Source: a virus. From it: DNA of 21,127 nucleotides. How positions within the stretch are numbered: position 1 is the first letter of the stretch; every line of letters begins with the position of its first letter. The stretch covers positions 1 through 21,127 of IMG/VR virus record IMGVR_UViG_3300006929_000159. One strand, given 5' to 3'. The translations under genes and the position numbers were made by a program. Shown here piece by piece: positions 20,337 to 21,127 of this stretch. The notes beneath the pieces are model-generated. The model was not told the DNA's origin, did not search any database, and saw nothing but the letters and a program-made list of their open reading frames with translations.

Positions 20337-20459
20337 TTAAACCGGCGGGCTTTTCAAATCGATAAGCATTCGGGTTAATGCGGGTTCGGCCATTAAAACC
20401 ATATAGAAAAACACGAACAAAACCACAAGGCCGATTGTATCTATTAAGATGTTTTTCAT
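20337..20459 (-). CDS. 40-residue single-span membrane peptide
   Basis: The frame reads MKNILIDTIGLVVLFVFFYM, then VLMAEPALTRMLIDLKSPPV. Residues 8-24 form one clear transmembrane helix with a short N-terminal side and a polar C-terminal side. The ATG overlaps the TGA of the upstream gene (ATGA junction), and that gene's end supplies an AAGGGTGA ribosome site, so coupling is likely. No family is recognised. Early phage membrane peptides often act in host takeover or exclusion; that is only a guess here. Confidence 0.7.
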   Translation of the reverse strand: MKNILIDTIGLVVLFVFFYMVLMAEPALTRMLIDLKSPPV

Positions 20460-20647
20460 ATCTTCACCCTTATTTCATTCGCCACCCATCGCGCCACAAT
20501 ATGCGCGGGCAATGTTATCCCGCGTTCTGGCCCCTTTGCGCCTATCGTGATTTGCGTGTGGTTCGGGCAGATCTGATTAATATGGTTTGCGGGTTTTATG
20601 TTATAGACATTCCACACGCGGCCTTGGGTATCGGTTACGGTTTGCAT
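20456..20647 (-). CDS. Hypothetical small early protein
   Basis: The 63-residue product starts at an ATG sharing one base with the TAA of the preceding gene, with a G-run (GGGGGG) seven bases upstream as likely ribosome site. TDTQGRVWNVYNIKPANHIN, PNHTQITIGA and the C-terminal VARWVANEI suggest a small beta-rich domain with a terminal helix. One cysteine (C27) and three histidines are present. No family is recognised. Confidence 0.72.
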   Translation of the reverse strand: MQTVTDTQGRVWNVYNIKPANHINQICPNHTQITIGAKGPERGITLPAHIVARWVANEIRVKI

Positions 20648-20859
20648 TAGACTGCCCCCCTGGCAACAAATTCATAGAGTCTTGTATTGGTTTGGTGACA
20701 TATTGAAATGGTCCGCAAGATTTCACGGCGGGTCTCTCGGTCCATTTTTAGCCAACCCTGGCGACGGCCTTTTAGGCGGGAAATGAAATAGCGCACAACG
20801 TCGCGGTAGGAATCGGATACGTGGCAACGCGCTACAATGCGAGAAATAGCGAATTCCAT
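20647..20859 (-). CDS. Hypothetical small basic early protein
   Basis: The 70-residue product is basic and helical: SRIVARCHVSDSYRDVVRYFISRLK, then RRQGWLKMDRETRREILRTISICHQTNTRLYEFV. The alternation of arginine/lysine clusters with helices suits a nucleic-acid-binding protein, but I do not recognise a named family. Its ATG overlaps the TAA of the upstream gene. Its C-terminus (FVARGAV) nearly repeats that gene's C-terminus (FVRGGAV). Confidence 0.75.
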   Translation of the reverse strand: MEFAISRIVARCHVSDSYRDVVRYFISRLKGRRQGWLKMDRETRREILRTISICHQTNTRLYEFVARGAV

Positions 20860-21127
20860 TAGACTGCCCCCCCGCGCACAAAGCCCGATTGATCGCCTAT
20901 GGCGTCACCCTTGGCCCTAAGCCCAACAATACAGGGGCTAGGGTCATTCGGGCGGTAATCCGATAGATCGCCATCAATCACGGGCCATGCGCGATCACCT
21001 AAAATCAGTGTGCCGGGCAATGGTTGCCCCTTTTTAGTGTCGAAAACTACAGCGACGTTGCCCCCGCGTTCTAACCAATCGATAGCATCCGCGTCGTTAT
21101 TTTCGGCCAGTGAAAAGGTTAAATGAT
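20859..21127 (-). CDS. Early phage protein, C-terminal part (possible DUF7227-like)
   Basis: The frame is open from the right edge to a TAA at 20859-20861, so the start lies outside. The visible 88 residues read HLTFSLAENNDADAIDWLER, then GGNVAVVFDTKKGQPLPGT, PVIDGDLSDYRPND and IVGLRAKGDA with a final SGFVRGGAV. The order of a ring of NN-x-A, a GGxVAVVF strand, PVIDGD-x-x-D and IVGLRAKG resembles the C-terminal part of plasmid/phage proteins annotated from memory as DUF7227-like. Their function is unknown to me. Its reading frame, with no stops across the whole stretch, and the coupled downstream ATG support a real gene. Confidence 0.75.
   Translation of the reverse strand, partial: HLTFSLAENNDADAIDWLERGGNVAVVFDTKKGQPLPGTLILGDRAWPVIDGDLSDYRPNDPSPCIVGLRAKGDAIGDQSGFVRGGAV

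Overview
The window is a gene-dense stretch of a T7-like (Autographiviridae-type) podovirus genome. Every supportable gene lies on the minus strand, so the phage reads from position 21127 down to 1. The core order matches T7: single-subunit RNA polymerase, single-stranded-DNA-binding protein (gp2.5), endonuclease I (gp3), amidase/lysozyme (gp3.5), primase-helicase (gp4), DNA polymerase (gp5), exonuclease (gp6), gp7.3-like protein, portal (gp8), scaffold (gp9), capsid (gp10) and tail tubular proteins (gp11, gp12). A tyrosine integrase next to the polymerase gene, a B12-dependent ribonucleotide reductase before the structural genes and a PAPS-reductase-fold protein are traits I associate with marine podoviruses of Alphaproteobacteria (roseophage/cobavirus-like or SAR-clade phages). 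That host assignment is inference, not something the sequence proves.

Layout, in phage reading order. (1) Early region, 21127-19333: small tightly coupled orphan genes, including a 40-residue membrane peptide at 20337-20459 and a strong intrinsic terminator at 20279-20307. (2) Lysogeny/regulatory block, 19284-17856: a MarR-like winged-helix protein and an integrase that starts with TTG. The integrase is followed by a 195-bp gap with inverted and direct repeats and a promoter-like motif. (3) Replication block, 17660-7646: RNA polymerase, two tiny orphans, ssb, endonuclease I, amidase, primase-helicase, a winged-helix protein, a small lipoprotein, DNA polymerase, the PAPS-reductase-like protein and exonuclease. 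(4) Nucleotide block, 7730-5684: DUF3310 protein and class II ribonucleotide reductase, closed by a perfect UUCG hairpin terminator. (5) Structural block, 5628-1: a promoter-like motif, small proteins, portal, scaffold, a 2-oxoglutarate/Fe(II) oxygenase and an HNH-like protein wedged before the capsid gene, then a strong terminator exactly where T7 has T-phi, then gp11 and the start of gp12.

The genes form long overlapping strings (ATGA, TAATG and longer overlaps), so translation is probably coupled. The replication proteins supply a self-contained T7-type replisome. The reductase feeds it dNTPs, and nuclease plus exonuclease activity can break down host DNA. No gap longer than 300 bases lacks a gene; the largest is 195 bp (17661-17855). 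I see no tRNA, rRNA, CRISPR array or insertion sequence. The most unusual points are the opposite-charge overlap of ssb and endonuclease I, the repeats after int, the oxygenase inside the head operon, the shortened thioredoxin-binding region of the DNA polymerase, and a possible mis-set start of the RNA polymerase gene.
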